Below are positions 7,969-17,131 of a stretch of 64,000 nt of DNA, in pieces. The notes beneath the pieces are model-generated. The model was not told where the DNA came from. It made no database searches and worked only from the letters and a program-made list of their open reading frames with translations. The position numbers were made by a program, and so were the translations under genes. This DNA comes from Roseococcus suduntuyensis. GTDB taxonomy: Bacteria > Pseudomonadota > Alphaproteobacteria > Acetobacterales > Acetobacteraceae. Location of the stretch: contig NZ_JACIDJ010000002.1 of assembly GCF_014196305.1 (NCBI RefSeq), positions 1 through 64,000 of the forward strand, given 5' to 3'. Position 1 is the stretch's first letter. Each line of letters starts with the position of its first letter.

Positions 7969-9341
7969 CGGCGCTGGAACTCCGGTGAGAGGAGCAGTAG
8001 GGCGAGGCCCTGCCGACGATCGGCGGCGCGGGCCACGGCGCGGCGGGTCTCAGGGCTGGCGGCGGAGCCGTAGGTGGCGTCGAGCAGGGCCACGGGGTCC
8101 AGCGTAGGCGGCACTTGTGCCGCCACCTCCTTCGCCCAGTCGAGCCGCGTCTTGATGGCGTCGGGCGCGGCCCAGGCCTCGTCCTCCAGGGGCCAGCCCT
8201 TGGGCGAGGACGGTGACCAGAAGGGTTGGCCCATGGCCCTCAAGGCACCGGTGGGGTTCACAGCCGCAGGCAAGCCGCCGAGCAGCCGCGCGGTGGCGAA
8301 GAGGAACTCCATGGGGGAGCGCACTTTGCGCGGCGGGCCCCATGCCTCCACATCCTCGACCAGCGCGCGGGTCACGGCGCCCAGATCCCCTTGCGTGCGG
8401 AGGAACGTCGTCTCGAGCCGCGCTTCCAGCCCTGGCAAGCCATGCCCGACAAAGTGCCGGACCATGCGGCGCGTGACGTTTCTGGCAGTGGCGGGATGGT
8501 GGGCAAGGTCGTCCAGGATGGCGAGGGCAAGATCAGGCCCCGTCTGCGTGTAGACGCGCCCCAGAACGCGGCGCGGCCCTGGCTCCTGCCGCTCCGGGAA
8601 GAAGCCGAGACGCTGACCGGTGCGGGATTGGGGGCCGATGTCCATGGACCAGCCGGTCAAGGCCATCGCAAATTCCGACACATCCTCCTGAGTGTACCCA
8701 CCGTCGGCACCCAACGTGTGCAGTTCGAGGATTTCGCGCGCGAGGTTTTCATTCAGGCCGAGGCGTCCGCGGGCGCGCGCTCCCAATTCGGAGTTCGGGC
8801 CCAGCGACCGACGCTGATCGAGGTAGAAGATCATGGACGGGTGCAACACCGCACCCTTGAGCAAACTGGCAAACGAGCCCCGCAGCCCCGGGCGGATGAC
8901 CACCTGCTCGCGGTCGGGAAGGAAGTAGGCCACGAAGACGATGGCGGCGCTGGCGGTGAAGTGATCATTCCAGAACCAGACCAACCGCTCGGCGAAGCCT
9001 GACTGCGTGGTTGACGCGGCGTCCAGCCGTGCCTTGAGGACTTGCTCGGCCACCTCGCCTGGCGTCAGCCAGTCCCGACCCTCCCCAGGCCGCCCACCTC
9101 GGGCGCGCGCGGCGATCACCGACGTGCGGCGCCGCAGGAAGTGATCCAGCCCCTCAACTGCGTTGGGTGTTCCCGGAGGCAGCGGATCTGCCATCCGCCG
9201 CGTCCAGTCTTGCGGCGTGCTGCGCTGCGCGCTGTGGGCAGACAGTGCTTCACGCGGCGACAGCCCCAGCCCGAAACGGGCCTCCGTGACAACGTGGCGG
9301 GAGCGAGGTTCCAACCCATGCTTCCTAAATGCTCTATTCAT
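7965..9341 (-). CDS. DUF1800 family protein, 5' end rearranged by an IS630 remnant
   Basis: The frame is open from 9668, but its first about 95 codons encode IS630 transposase, not DUF1800. DUF1800 sequence begins around ARFGLGLSPREAL and continues with LVWFWNDHFTAS, RPGLRGSFASLLKGAVLHPSMIFYLD, NENLAREILELHTLG and GYTQEDVSEFAMALTGWS, all characteristic of the family. I place the start at the ATG at 9341 (MNRAFRKHG), giving 458 residues, but no good ribosome site precedes it. No signal peptide is visible from this start, whereas members are usually exported, so the original N-terminus or leader may have been lost. It is the upstream partner of the DUF1501 gene. Translation as a longer transposase-DUF1800 fusion is possible. 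Confidence 0.75.
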   Translation of the reverse strand: MNRAFRKHGLEPRSRHVVTEARFGLGLSPREALSAHSAQRSTPQDWTRRMADPLPPGTPNAVEGLDHFLRRRTSVIAARARGGRPGEGRDWLTPGEVAEQVLKARLDAASTTQSGFAERLVWFWNDHFTASAAIVFVAYFLPDREQVVIRPGLRGSFASLLKGAVLHPSMIFYLDQRRSLGPNSELGARARGRLGLNENLAREILELHTLGADGGYTQEDVSEFAMALTGWSMDIGPQSRTGQRLGFFPERQEPGPRRVLGRVYTQTGPDLALAILDDLAHHPATARNVTRRMVRHFVGHGLPGLEARLETTFLRTQGDLGAVTRALVEDVEAWGPPRKVRSPMEFLFATARLLGGLPAAVNPTGALRAMGQPFWSPSSPKGWPLEDEAWAAPDAIKTRLDWAKEVAAQVPPTLDPVALLDATYGSAASPETRRAVARAADRRQGLALLLLSPEFQRR

Positions 9342-9385
9342 ATATGGATGCGGCACACATGCATGACAAGCTGGAATGGTTTCAT

Positions 9386-9830
9386 TGATGAAGACCAGCC
9401 GGTGTGCGTCGATCTTGCCCTGGTGGGCCTGCCAGCGTACGCGCTTGAAAGCGATGTCAGGGCGCGACTGCTCGACGGGCAGTACCGTTTTTTTGAAGCT
9501 TAGCCCCTCAGCGTGCAGGAATACCCACGCCGCAAGCCGGTCGATCTTGAGGCCTCGCGCCGCCAACTCTGCTGTCAGGCCGGGCGTGGCGAACAGGAAT
9601 TCGGCGACCCGTGCCCTCAGCCACGCGGCATGCGCACTCGCCAGCTTGAGCGACTTGTGTCCGCCCACCTAGTCAAGCTCCAGCGATCCCATCTCATACT
9701 CGCTTGCGCCACTTCGACACGCAGGAGGGGCTGATCCTCAGAGCCGATGCAATCTCGCGGATCGTCTCGCCTGCCTCGGCGCGATGCACCACGCGCTCAC
9801 GCAGATCTCCAGATTAAGTTTGCATCAGAA
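9386..9830 (-). pseudogene. Decayed IS630-family transposase
   Basis: On the minus strand, an N-terminal helix-turn-helix reading DLRERVVHRAEAGETIREIA (about 9710-9810) ends in a TGA. The sequence then resumes in another frame as MGSLELD, a TAG, and GGHKSLKLASAHAAWLRARV. The middle part (FLHAEGLSFKKTVLPVEQSR, then HQGKIDAHRLVFINET) matches the IS630 DDE domain up to the second aspartate region, where homology stops at about 9386. So the element has a frameshift, an internal stop and a lost 3' half, and cannot be active. It abuts DUF1800 coding sequence in frame. The usual left end is not identifiable upstream of 9830. Confidence 0.8.
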
Positions 9831-9953
9831 CTGGCCTCCATCGCCCAGCCCAGAGCCTGAATCAAGTCCCAACCTGTTTCGGAATCCCGATTACAGCAAA
9901 ACATAGCTGGCTCCAAAGGTGAAAAATGTATAATCGAAGTCAATAAATTTATT

Positions 9954-11258
9954 TTATATTTTTACGGTATCTACTAGGGGACGAAAATCTGGACCAATCA
10001 TACGAACAACATCTCCTGCTCCTAACTTAAATTTCTGACGATCAATCTTAACGTTCGGATCCTCCGTTGGGGCAGAAATGACCAAAGACGTTTTATTATC
10101 AATAAATATACCAGATCTCACAAATTCCTCCGCCCCGTAACTTACTGTCGGCACAGAGGCCAAAATACTTGAATATGTAGATGCTGTTCCATATGACGCG
10201 CAAGCAAGTCGTGCTGTTGATGCGATTTCAATTTTCTTAAGTAAGTCAAAACTAAACATAAAAGTTTCCTCGAAACTACATGCAGAAAAAAAGGAAATTT
10301 TCTGAATTTCGTCCTTTGCTGCATCAATAATTTTTTCATCATGAGATGAAATATTACCGCGTATTACTGTCCATCCATCCCAGAATATGTGTAGCTTTAA
10401 TCCCTCAAGCTCAGCAACCTGAGTGCCGAGCTTGATGACCGAGGCAATTTCACTTGCCTGATTTATGAAACGCTGCTTTTCGATATCAAGATTAATCCAC
10501 AAACCAAGAATATCAGGTTTCTTTGTATAATTAATGGGCAGTAGAGAGCGCACAGCGTCAAAATTATTCTCGGCCCCAAGACGGTTAAAGCGTATCCCAA
10601 AGATTTTTTGATCAAAAAAGAAATCTGTTGCATTTTTACTATCTATAATAGTATTTTTTTCTTCTTTTATCGCGGGAAAAAATTCAATCGGATCAATAAA
10701 GCAGTAATCTCGCAAAATGACGAATTCATTATTAAGTTCTTTAAAACACATTATATTTGGCATAATAATGTCGCGTATCGCGCTTATTGCTTGAGAAAGA
10801 TAGTGAAGAGGCCGGTAATCCCCCAACACAATAGCGCGCGAAAGATTTTTTGTGCCTATTTCTTCAAAATATATGTCGATTTTTTTATAGTTATTTTCAA
10901 TAAAAAGAAAAAATGGCTCAAGTGAAGAATTATTACTATTCGTATTTTTTGTTATGTTTATAATGATCGATAGATCTGGATAAACGACGTACCTGACCAA
11001 GCCGCGGAACGCAATTGCGATACATTTATTTGATCCAACATAAAAATATGCCATCTCTCGAGCGCGTGCATACGGTATTCCGCCTTTTAGCATCAGAGGC
11101 TCACCCGAAATTGGACATTCTACACTAGGCGTCTCCCCCCTCAATGCAGCAATAGGATGACTTCTCAATGAGGCAAAATTTTTGATCGCTTTTTTCCAAA
11201 TATGTCCATCATTGCCGACAGACAGCGGGCCAATTACACGCGCAGCACGAATATCCAT
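9954..11258 (-). CDS. Unknown protein encoded by an AT-rich, foreign-looking gene
   Basis: I chose the ATG at 11258 (MDIRAARVIGPL), which has AGGGA eight bases upstream. An ORF extension of 80 codons upstream is rich in Ile, Phe and Lys and is probably noncoding. The 434-residue protein is soluble-looking, with GLWINLDIEKQRFINQASEI, LHIFWDGWTVIRG and a C-terminal ASYGTASTYSSILASVPTVS segment. The last resembles the loop-rich C-terminal half of GT-B glycosyltransferases, but I cannot assign a family. Codon use (many AAA, ATA, TTT) and base composition differ sharply from all neighbours, indicating recent transfer. It lies between an IS630 remnant and the sulfate-activation genes within a polysaccharide region. 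A glycan-related role is plausible but unproven. Confidence 0.7.
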   Translation of the reverse strand: MDIRAARVIGPLSVGNDGHIWKKAIKNFASLRSHPIAALRGETPSVECPISGEPLMLKGGIPYARAREMAYFYVGSNKCIAIAFRGLVRYVVYPDLSIIINITKNTNSNNSSLEPFFLFIENNYKKIDIYFEEIGTKNLSRAIVLGDYRPLHYLSQAISAIRDIIMPNIMCFKELNNEFVILRDYCFIDPIEFFPAIKEEKNTIIDSKNATDFFFDQKIFGIRFNRLGAENNFDAVRSLLPINYTKKPDILGLWINLDIEKQRFINQASEIASVIKLGTQVAELEGLKLHIFWDGWTVIRGNISSHDEKIIDAAKDEIQKISFFSACSFEETFMFSFDLLKKIEIASTARLACASYGTASTYSSILASVPTVSYGAEEFVRSGIFIDNKTSLVISAPTEDPNVKIDRQKFKLGAGDVVRMIGPDFRPLVDTVKI

Positions 11259-11529
11259 TATAAAAATCCCTGTCGTTAAATGAATGAAGACAATCGTTGA
11301 TCTATTATTTAATTTTATATAATATGTGATAATAATTGACATAAAAAAGATAGAAATTTTCCACTTTTTAATAAAAATCGAACATTGTACTATTTTGTAT
11401 TCAGCACGCAGAGAATGCTTCATTTTATAACTTAACAGAGGCCTCAAAGCAAGGGCATACAATGAGAGCAAGGGGCTGCGCCTGACACTAAGAATCAAAA
11501 TAAGTCACGCATTGAAAACCCTTCCGGGT
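11259..11529. other. AT-rich upstream region of the transferred gene
   Basis: This holds no gene I can support. It is AT-rich to about 11500 and then returns to high GC, marking the boundary of the foreign segment. On the minus strand TATTATATAAAAT about 65 bases before the ATG at 11258 could contain a promoter -10 element, but no convincing -35 partner is seen. Confidence 0.4.
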
Positions 11530-11586
11530 TCAGGCGTAAGTAATTTCGACCAGCCACAGCCAGCGCCGTCTCGCATTCTCCATCAT
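11530..11586 (-). CDS. Possible 18-residue ORF with a strong ribosome site (truncated gene or leader)
   Basis: On the minus strand CCAGGAGGTGAGC is followed immediately by ATGATGG and a short frame encoding MMENARRRWLWLVEITYA, ending in TGA. The Shine-Dalgarno match is one of the best in the window, with 5-base spacing. The frame ends close to the AT-rich boundary, so it may be the start of a gene cut by the foreign insertion. Just upstream, GTGGCCACTTTTAATAGG (minus strand, about 11610-11630) resembles the repeated motif at IS21-family ends. Either an IS remnant leader or a broken gene is possible. Confidence 0.25.
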   Translation of the reverse strand: MMENARRRWLWLVEITYA

Positions 11587-11672
11587 GCTCACCTCCTGGC
11601 GCTTCAGCCTATTAAAAGTGGCCACCGAGACGGGGCTGGTGCACATCTCTATGATGGCAGGCCCGTATCCGC

Positions 11673-13532
11673 TCACCCCGCCGCCAAGCGCCGGTTCACC
11701 ACCTCCAGTACCTGCTGCGCCAAGGCCTCCGGCTGGGAGCTGCCGCCGTCGAGCACGATGTCCGCCGCCCCCGGCGGCTCATAGCGGCTGGTCACGCCGG
11801 TGAAGTTGGCGATCTCGCCGCGCCTGGCCTTGGCATACAGCCCCTTCACGTCGCGCTGCATGCAGATCTCGATCGGCGTGTCCACGAAGACCTCGAGGAA
11901 CTCGCCCTCGCCCAGCATCTCGCGCACCATCTGCCGCTCCGCGCGGAAGGGCGAGATGAAGGAGGCCAGCACGATCAGCCCCGCATCCACCATCAGCTTA
12001 GCGACTTCACCCACGCGGCGGATGTTCTCCACACGGTCCTGGTCGGTGAAGCCAAGGTCGCGGTTCAACCCATGGCGCAGGTTGTCGCCGTCCAGGGAAT
12101 AGGTGTGGCGCCCGGCACGGTGCAACGCCTGCTCGACCAGCTTCGCCACCGTGGACTTGCCCGAGCCGGAGAGCCCCGTGAACCATAGCAGCATGGGCTT
12201 CTGGTGCAGCGCCGTGGCGCGCGCCGCCTTGTCCACCAGAAAGTGCTCATGGTGGACATTGGTCGCGCGGCGCAGCGCGAAATTGATCATCCCGCAGCCG
12301 GACGTACGATTGGTGAAACGGTCCACCAGGATGAAGGCGCCGGTCAGTCGGTTCCGCGCGTAGGGATCCATCGCCACGCGCTGCGCCGTGCTGAGGTTGC
12401 ACAGCCCGATCTCGTTCAGCGACAGCCGCGTGGCCGACTGGTGGTCCAGCGTCGTCACGTCCACCCGGTGCTTGATGGAAGTGACCGAGGCCGAGGTCCA
12501 GACATTGCCGATGCGCATCATGTACTGGCGGCCGGGAAGCATCGGCTCCTCGTCCATCCAGAGCAGGTGCGCGGCGAGCTGGTCGGCCACGGCGGGCCGG
12601 TCCGCGATGGGGGCGAGCACGTCGCCGCGCGCTACGTCCACCTCGTCGGCGAGGCAGATGGTGACGGCTTCGCCCGCCACCGCGCGCTTCTGGTCGCCCG
12701 CCGGGCCCAGGATGCGCGTCACATGGCTGGTCACACCCGAGGCCGCGACCACGATGTTCTCGCCCACCGCCACGGCGCCGCTGGCCACCGTGCCGGAGAA
12801 ACCGCGGAAATCCTGGTTGGGGCGGTTCACCCACTGCACCGGGAAGCGGAAGGGAATCTGCGTGAGTTCCTCCTCCACGCCCACGCTCTCCAGGTGCTCC
12901 AGCAGCGTCTCGCCGCGATACCAGGGCGTGTTGCCCGAGCGGGTGCTCACATTGTCGCCGAAGCGGCCCGAGACCGGGATGGGCACCATGGTGTGGAAGC
13001 CCAGGCCGGCGGCGAAGGTCGCGTATTCGCCCACGATGCGGTCGAACACCTGCTGGTCGAAATTCACCAGGTCCACCTTGTTCACCGCCAGCACGACGTG
13101 GCGGATGCCCAGCAGCGAACAGATGTAGGAATGTCGGCGCGTCTGGGTCAGCAGCCCTTTGCGCGCGTCCACCAGGATGATGGCGAGTTCGCTGTTCGAC
13201 GCGCCCGTCGCCATGTTGCGGGTGTACTGCTCATGGCCCGGGCAGTCGGCCACGATGAAACTGCGGCGCGGCGTGGTGAAGAAGCGGTAGGCGACGTCGA
13301 TGGTGATGCCCTGCTGCCGCTCCGCCTCCAGCCCGTCCACGAGAAGGGCGAGGTCCACCTCCTCCCCCACCGTGCCGTGCTTGCGGCTGTCGCGGGTGAT
13401 GGCGGCGAGCGTGTCGTCCATGATCATCTGGCTGTCATGGAGAAGCCGGCCGATCAGCGTGGACTTGCCGTCATCCACCGAGCCGCAGGTGAGAACGCGC
13501 AGCAGGCCGCGCGACATGGTGCTGCCGTCCAT
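11673..13532 (-). CDS. cysNC: Bifunctional sulfate adenylyltransferase large subunit / APS kinase
   Basis: The 619-residue protein fuses two enzymes. Residues about 10-430 are a CysN-type GTPase with P-loop [10 protein letters not shown] (16-25), the switch motif [11 protein letters not shown] and NKVDLV; it drives ATP sulfurylase (sulfate + ATP to APS) together with CysD. Residues about 447-619 are an APS kinase with P-loop GLSGSGKS (453-460) and the [10 protein letters not shown] and [11 protein letters not shown] motifs, which phosphorylates APS to PAPS. This is the CysNC/NodQ architecture. It starts one base after the cysD stop, so they form an operon. The product PAPS can feed cysteine synthesis or sulfotransferases; the surrounding glycan genes make sulfation of a surface polysaccharide worth considering, though no sulfotransferase is seen here. 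Confidence 0.95.
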   Translation of the reverse strand: MDGSTMSRGLLRVLTCGSVDDGKSTLIGRLLHDSQMIMDDTLAAITRDSRKHGTVGEEVDLALLVDGLEAERQQGITIDVAYRFFTTPRRSFIVADCPGHEQYTRNMATGASNSELAIILVDARKGLLTQTRRHSYICSLLGIRHVVLAVNKVDLVNFDQQVFDRIVGEYATFAAGLGFHTMVPIPVSGRFGDNVSTRSGNTPWYRGETLLEHLESVGVEEELTQIPFRFPVQWVNRPNQDFRGFSGTVASGAVAVGENIVVAASGVTSHVTRILGPAGDQKRAVAGEAVTICLADEVDVARGDVLAPIADRPAVADQLAAHLLWMDEEPMLPGRQYMMRIGNVWTSASVTSIKHRVDVTTLDHQSATRLSLNEIGLCNLSTAQRVAMDPYARNRLTGAFILVDRFTNRTSGCGMINFALRRATNVHHEHFLVDKAARATALHQKPMLLWFTGLSGSGKSTVAKLVEQALHRAGRHTYSLDGDNLRHGLNRDLGFTDQDRVENIRRVGEVAKLMVDAGLIVLASFISPFRAERQMVREMLGEGEFLEVFVDTPIEICMQRDVKGLYAKARRGEIANFTGVTSRYEPPGAADIVLDGGSSQPEALAQQVLEVVNRRLAAG

Positions 13533-13533
13533 C

Positions 13534-14454
13534 TCAGAAATATCCCTCGCGCTTCTTGCGTTCCATCGAGGCTTCCTGGTCGTTGTCGATCAGGCGGCCG
13601 TGGCGTTCGGAGACGCGCGAGAGGCGGAGTTCCTGCAACACCTCCTCCATCGTCTGGGCGCGGCTTTCATGCGCGCCGGTCAGTGGCCAGTCGCCCATGG
13701 TGCGGAAGCGCACCCACATCCGCTCGATCTGTTCGCCTTCGTTCAGCGGCATGCGATCGTCATCGCGCATGATCAGCGCGCCGCTGCGGCGCAGCATGGG
13801 CCGCTCGGCCGCGAAATAGAGGGGCACGACGGGGATTTGTTCGGCCGCGATGTAGTCCCACACGTCGAATTCGGTCCAGTTCGAGATGGGGAAGACGCGC
13901 ATGGTCTCACCCGGTGCGATGCGCGTGTTGTAGAGACCCCAGAGCTCCGGCCGCTGGCCGCGCGGTTCCCAGACATGGCCCGGCGCGCGGTGGGAGAAGA
14001 CGCGCTCCTTCGCGCGGGCCTTCTCCTCGTCGCGCCGCGCGCCGCCCAGGGCCGCGTCATAGCCGCCGATGTCCAGCGCCTGTCTCAGCGCCTGGGTGCC
14101 CATGACATCCATGTGGACCTGGCTGCCATGGGTCAGCGGACCGATGCCGCTTGCGAGGCCGTCAGGGTTGGTGTGCACGATCAAACGGGCACCGAGCTGC
14201 GCCGCGCGGCGGTCGCGGAACTCCAGCATGTCGCGGAAATCCCAGCCGGTCGCGATGTGCAGCAGCGGGAAGGGAATGCGGCCAGGCGCGAACGCCTTCA
14301 TGGCCAGGTGCAGCACGACCGAGCTGTCCTTGCCGATTGAGTAAAGCAGGACGGGGTTGCGGAAACTGGCAACCGTCTCCCGGATGATGGCGATCCCCTC
14401 GGCCTCCAGCCGCCGCAGATGAGGGCTCAGGCTTTGGGTCTGGACGGGTTGCAT
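13534..14454 (-). CDS. cysD: Sulfate adenylyltransferase small subunit
   Basis: The 306-residue protein has the PP-loop (SxGKDS) of the ATP pyrophosphatase fold in [20 protein letters not shown] and the CysD-typical [17 protein letters not shown] and [15 protein letters not shown] segments. It catalyses formation of adenosine 5'-phosphosulfate, with the CysN GTPase as partner. Length equals the family norm (about 300). It is the first gene of the cysD-cysNC pair, one base ahead of it. The 60 bases upstream, before a 3'-ending epimerase gene on the same strand, contain no recognisable promoter, so cotranscription with the epimerase is possible. Confidence 0.95.
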   Translation of the reverse strand: MQPVQTQSLSPHLRRLEAEGIAIIRETVASFRNPVLLYSIGKDSSVVLHLAMKAFAPGRIPFPLLHIATGWDFRDMLEFRDRRAAQLGARLIVHTNPDGLASGIGPLTHGSQVHMDVMGTQALRQALDIGGYDAALGGARRDEEKARAKERVFSHRAPGHVWEPRGQRPELWGLYNTRIAPGETMRVFPISNWTEFDVWDYIAAEQIPVVPLYFAAERPMLRRSGALIMRDDDRMPLNEGEQIERMWVRFRTMGDWPLTGAHESRAQTMEEVLQELRLSRVSERHGRLIDNDQEASMERKKREGYF

Positions 14455-14514
14455 GAAGTTGTCCTCGTGGATCGCGGCAGTCCCGGAAGGTCGTCTTTCA
14501 GATCATGGTGATGA

Positions 14515-15513
14515 TCAAGCCTTTCCGGGACCATCGCCGAAATAAGCACGCCACCAGGTGACGAAGCGCGTCAGCCCGGTGCGAAGATCGGTCGTGGGGG
14601 CCCAACCGAAATCCTGCCGCATCGCGGAGATGTCGGCGAAGGTGGCGGGCACGTCGCCCGGCTGCATGGGCTTGAGCACCCGCGTTGCCTGCACGCCCAG
14701 CAATTCCTCCAGGATGGCGACGAGGTCGAGCAGCTGTTCCGGCCGGTTGTTGCCGATGTTGTAGAGCCGGTGCCCACCGCCCGGCGCCGGGTTGTCCAGC
14801 GCGGCCATCACGCCCTGGACGATATCGTCCACATAGGTGAAGTCGCGCAGCATCCGCCCCTCATTGAAGAGCTGAATGGGCCGACCCGCCAGCATGGCCT
14901 CGGTGAACAGCCAATAGGCCATGTCCGGCCGCCCCCAGGGGCCATAAACGGTGAAGAAGCGCAAACCCGTGAGCGACAGGCCGAACAGGTCGGCATAGGC
15001 GCTGCTCATGACCTCATCGGCCAGCTTGGTCGCGGCGTAGAGGGAGGCGGGGCGGTCCACGCGGTCCGTCTCGCGGAAGGCGCCATCGGTGCGGCTGCCA
15101 TAGACCGAGCTGGTGGACGCATAGACGACATGGCGGATTCGCCCTTCCGCCCGGCGCACCGCCTCCAGCACCGACAGGTGCCCCGTGACGTTGGAGGCGG
15201 TGTAGGCGAAGGGCGCCTCCAGCGACCAGCGCACGCCCGCCTGGGCGCCCAGATGGGCCACGCGGTCGATGTCGGGGTTGGCGCGCAGCAGCGCCAGCAC
15301 CGCCTCATGATCGGCGAGGTCCAGCCGCGCCATCTGGAATTGCTCCGCCGGCGCTTGGCCGGTCAGCGCCGCGAGGCGCGCCTGCTTCAGCGCCGGGTCG
15401 TAATAGGCGTTGAAATTGTCGAGGCCGAGCACCGTCTCGCCCCGTGCCAGCAGCGCCTGGCAGAGATGCGCCCCGATGAACCCGGCCGCACCCGTGACGA
15501 GAACCCTGCCCAT
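14515..15513 (-). CDS. NAD-dependent epimerase, probably UDP-glucuronate 4-epimerase
   Basis: The 332-residue SDR protein starts MGRVLVTGAAGFIGAHLC with the Rossmann motif GxxGxxG (G8, G11, G14), then has HLGAQAGVRWSLEAP, the catalytic SLYAATKLADE (YxxxK) and RFFTVYGPWGRPDMA. These blocks match UDP-glucuronate 4-epimerases (CapI/LpsL type). The open frame runs far upstream of the ATG at 15513, but that extension is antisense to ugd and has no homology; GGGAG precedes this ATG. It is divergent from UDP-glucose dehydrogenase across 204 bases, and the two reactions are consecutive: UDP-Glc to UDP-GlcA to UDP-GalA, precursors of acidic surface glycan. Confidence 0.88.
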   Translation of the reverse strand: MGRVLVTGAAGFIGAHLCQALLARGETVLGLDNFNAYYDPALKQARLAALTGQAPAEQFQMARLDLADHEAVLALLRANPDIDRVAHLGAQAGVRWSLEAPFAYTASNVTGHLSVLEAVRRAEGRIRHVVYASTSSVYGSRTDGAFRETDRVDRPASLYAATKLADEVMSSAYADLFGLSLTGLRFFTVYGPWGRPDMAYWLFTEAMLAGRPIQLFNEGRMLRDFTYVDDIVQGVMAALDNPAPGGGHRLYNIGNNRPEQLLDLVAILEELLGVQATRVLKPMQPGDVPATFADISAMRQDFGWAPTTDLRTGLTRFVTWWRAYFGDGPGKA

Positions 15514-15717
15514 GACCCACTCCCTGCGCCGCCAACCATGCCAGCCCCCAACGGGACGCCCCCCCACCGGAATGCCCCCCCAACGGAACGGGCTGATTTC
15601 TGCCGGGCGGCCAAGTGTTGTGCAATATACGCAACTTCCGATAATGGGGCTTGTGGCGATGCCATTGCCCGCTCTGCTTTCCCGCCTGCAAATATTGAGT
15701 GACCGAAAGGTTAAGAT
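15514..15717. promoter_or_regulatory. Divergent promoter region between the epimerase and ugd
   Basis: This 204-base gap separates two divergent sugar-nucleotide genes and must hold both promoters. It contains an imperfect palindrome GTTGTGCAATATACGCAAC near 15616-15634 (outer GTTG/CAAC), a possible shared operator. AAAGG before the ugd ATG is its ribosome site. I cannot assign -35/-10 elements reliably. Confidence 0.4.
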
Positions 15718-17037
15718 ATGCGTATCGCGATCCTCGGTGCCGGCTATGTCGGTCTCGTGTCGGCGGCCTGCTTTGCCGAGTTCGGCACGGAAGTCACGCT
15801 GGTGGACACCGATGCCGGGCGGATCAGCATGCTGCGCGAGGGCCGCATGCCCATCTACGAGCCCGGGCTCGAAGCCCTGGTCACGGACAATGTGCGCGAG
15901 GGCCGCCTCTCCTTTACCCAGGACCTGGCCGCGGCCATGCAGGGGGCGGAGGCCGTCTTCCTCGCCGTTGGCACGCCCACCCGCCGTGGGGATGGCCATG
16001 CCGACCTCACCTACGTCTTCGCGGCCGCCGAGGAGGTGGCCCGCACCGCCACCAAGCCGCTGGTGCTGGTGACGAAGTCCACCGTGCCGGTGGGCACGGG
16101 GCGCGAGGTGAAGCGGCGCGTCCAGGCGGTGCGGCCCGACCTCGACATCGCCGTCGCCTCCAATCCCGAATTCCTGCGCGAGGGTGCGGCCATCGGCGAC
16201 TTCATGCGCCCCGACCGCGTCGTGATCGGCGTGGAGGATGGCGAGGCGGGGGCGCGGGCCGAGGCGGTGCTGCGGCGCCTCTACCGCCCGCTCTTCCTCA
16301 TCGAGACGCCCATGGTGGCCACGCGCCTCGAGACGGCCGAGATCATCAAATACGCGGCCAATGCCTTTCTCGCGATGAAGATCAGCTTCATCAACGAGGT
16401 GGCGGATCTGTGCGAGGCGGCGGGCGGCGATGTGCACGATGTGGCGCGCGGCATCGGCCTCGATGGCCGAATCGGGCGGAAGTTCCTGCATGCGGGGCCG
16501 GGCTATGGCGGCTCCTGCTTTCCCAAGGACACGCTCGCCTTCGCGCGGTCGGCGCAGGATTTCGGCACGCCGCTGCGCCTGATCGAGACGACCATCGCGG
16601 TGAATGATTCGCGCAAGATGGCGATGGCCGACCGCGTCATCCGCGCCTGTGGCGGCGATGTGGACGGCAAGGTCATCGCCATCCTGGGCCTGACCTTCAA
16701 GCCCGAGACGGACGACATGCGCGATGCTCCCTCGCTTGAGATCATCCCGCGTCTCGTGGCCGCCGGCGCCCATATCCGCGCGCATGATCCGGAGGGCATG
16801 GATGCCGCGCGCCGCCTGCTGCCGGCCACGGTGGAATACACCTCGGGCGCGCTGAACGCGGCCCAGGGGGCGGATGCCGTCGTGTTGCTGACCGAGTGGA
16901 ACGAATACCGCAACATCGCCCCCACCAAGCTGCGCAACATGATGCGCGGGGACCTGCTGCTGGACCTGCGCAATGTCTATGATCCACCAGCCATGCGCGA
17001 GGCGGGCTTCACCTACCATTCGATCGGGCGGCCCTGA
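15718..17037 (+). CDS. ugd: UDP-glucose 6-dehydrogenase
   Basis: The 439-residue protein has the N-terminal NAD fold MRIAILGAGYVGLVSAACF (GxGYVG at 7-12), the PEFLREG motif, the central helix ETAEIIKYAANAFLAMKISF and the catalytic-cysteine motif GPGYGGSCFPKD with C267. C-terminal GLTFKPETDDMRDAPS completes the UDP-binding domain. It oxidises UDP-glucose twice to UDP-glucuronate in the cytoplasm. Length is normal. The divergent epimerase is the next enzyme of the pathway. The gene is followed by a strong hairpin (17132-17159) and then the KDO genes. Confidence 0.96.
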   Translation: MRIAILGAGYVGLVSAACFAEFGTEVTLVDTDAGRISMLREGRMPIYEPGLEALVTDNVREGRLSFTQDLAAAMQGAEAVFLAVGTPTRRGDGHADLTYVFAAAEEVARTATKPLVLVTKSTVPVGTGREVKRRVQAVRPDLDIAVASNPEFLREGAAIGDFMRPDRVVIGVEDGEAGARAEAVLRRLYRPLFLIETPMVATRLETAEIIKYAANAFLAMKISFINEVADLCEAAGGDVHDVARGIGLDGRIGRKFLHAGPGYGGSCFPKDTLAFARSAQDFGTPLRLIETTIAVNDSRKMAMADRVIRACGGDVDGKVIAILGLTFKPETDDMRDAPSLEIIPRLVAAGAHIRAHDPEGMDAARRLLPATVEYTSGALNAAQGADAVVLLTEWNEYRNIAPTKLRNMMRGDLLLDLRNVYDPPAMREAGFTYHSIGRP

Positions 17038-17131
17038 GCTTCGGCCGCCAGGTCAGCGGCATCGCCTCCCGCCCCTCAGGCGTCGCGGCGAGGGGGGCGG
17101 TAGCCCAGGCAGCCCCGCTGTCCTATGTAGC

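Noticed and set aside
9342-9668. A single 567-residue DUF1800 protein starting at 9668
   Set aside because: The first about 95 codons are recognisable IS630 transposase, so the longer product would be a chimera of a dead transposase and DUF1800; it is reported as two features.
10608-10925. Plus-strand 105-codon frame inside the AT-rich gene
   Set aside because: It is a shadow of the longer minus-strand gene, with low-complexity Phe/Lys runs and no ribosome site.
15514-17019. N-terminal extension of the epimerase frame
   Set aside because: It is antisense to ugd and the Rossmann fold begins exactly at the ATG at 15513.
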